From assembly GCF_000967655.1 (NCBI RefSeq), contig NZ_JXYA01000017.1, positions 1 through 34,501 of the forward strand: a DNA stretch of 34,501 bases, read 5' to 3'. Both the position numbers and the translations under genes were made by a program. Positions 34,370 to 34,501 of this stretch are shown here, piece after piece (the stretch's first letter is position 1; every line of letters starts with the position of its first letter). The notes below the pieces were generated by a model. That model was not told the origin of the DNA. It was given only the letters and a program-made list of their open reading frames with translations, and searched no databases. This stretch comes from Pseudoalteromonas rubra (GTDB lineage Bacteria > Pseudomonadota > Gammaproteobacteria > Enterobacterales > Alteromonadaceae).

Positions 34370-34501
34370 ATGGGCGCAAAAAGCAGCGCCCGTATAGTAT
34401 ATGAGGACTTGTGGAAAAGCCAAAATGATCAGCTTCAGCCCTATATGCGCTACTATTGCAAAGCAGTGAAAGAGATTGCGGAGGGTGTTCATAATTCTGT
34501 G
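34370..34501 (+). CDS. Start of an unidentified gene, cut by the window edge
   Basis: An open frame from the ATG at 34370 runs 44 codons to the last base with no stop. It begins MGAKSSARIVYEDLWKSQND and continues PYMRYYCKAVKEIAEGVHNS, a mix of charged and aromatic residues that looks like real protein. There is no good ribosome binding site (AACGCCAATC), and a 10-bp stem, ATATGGGCGC against GCGCCCGTAT (34368-34395, one G-U pair), covers the start codon. It lies 14 bases behind the TM2 gene on the same strand. Family not recognised. Confidence 0.5.
   Translation, partial: MGAKSSARIVYEDLWKSQNDQLQPYMRYYCKAVKEIAEGVHNSV

Noticed and set aside
34351..34400. Possible integron attC site after the TM2 gene (starts ATAACAACG with a hairpin)
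   Set aside because: No matching GTTRRRY end or cassette-array context was found, and the hairpin overlaps a likely gene start.

Overview
The window looks like a chromosomal segment of a marine gammaproteobacterium of the Alteromonadales, most likely Pseudoalteromonas. The best pointers are a 669-residue alpha-amylase whose N-terminal domain and overall length match the Pseudoalteromonas haloplanktis enzyme, including a C-terminal propeptide, plus a DUF2999 gene, a GlyGly-CTERM metalloprotease and an intermediate GC content. The genus is inferred from protein resemblance remembered without a search. I see no rRNA, tRNA, CRISPR array, insertion sequence or integrase. About 34 protein genes are supported, including one cut by the right edge and two very small ones.

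Layout, left to right. 1-2.6 kb: a BASS-family transporter and a lipoprotein of unknown function, both minus strand. 2.9-3.7 kb: two small minus-strand peptide genes with a shared 30-residue leader ending in Gly-Gly, a shared CVITGxC end and a shared upstream element; they look like an orphan pair of RiPP-type precursors. 3.8-7.1 kb: an RNA m5C methyltransferase with a DUF2999 gene, then a membrane-anchored GH25 lysozyme translationally coupled to a multi-pass membrane protein. 7.2-11.5 kb: a nucleoside salvage locus, with udk and a NupC-type transporter diverging from deoB-deoD across a control region that holds two copies of a palindrome. 11.7-17.6 kb: a TPR protein, ferredoxin-NADP reductase, an NTF2-like secreted protein, a TPR membrane protein, a periplasmic solute-binding-like protein and a secreted protein of unknown function.

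17.6-20.8 kb: a small membrane protein and a NarL-type histidine kinase/response regulator pair, divergent from a DUF2306-like membrane protein. 21-24 kb: a secreted zinc metalloprotease with a GlyGly-CTERM tail, overlapping a small lipoprotein. 24.1-26.7 kb: a minus-strand operon for a bufferin-type modified peptide: a Cys-rich precursor, the MNIO iron enzyme (DUF692), its DUF2063 partner, and a small membrane protein. The precursor is unusual because it carries two near-identical six-Cys units 61 residues apart and a lipoprotein signal. 27-29.2 kb: a yqjD-yqjE-yqjK-like envelope operon and a DUF418/acyltransferase-like membrane protein. 29.4-31.9 kb: a truncated HTH gene and the alpha-amylase, which has a LacI-type palindrome upstream. 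32-34.5 kb: a serine hydrolase fused to TPR-like repeats, a gene-poor stretch, a TM2-domain protein and the start of another gene.

The two places most likely to hold something new are the twin peptide genes at 3 kb, which have no modification enzyme nearby, and the duplicated, probably lipid-anchored bufferin-like precursor at 26.5 kb.
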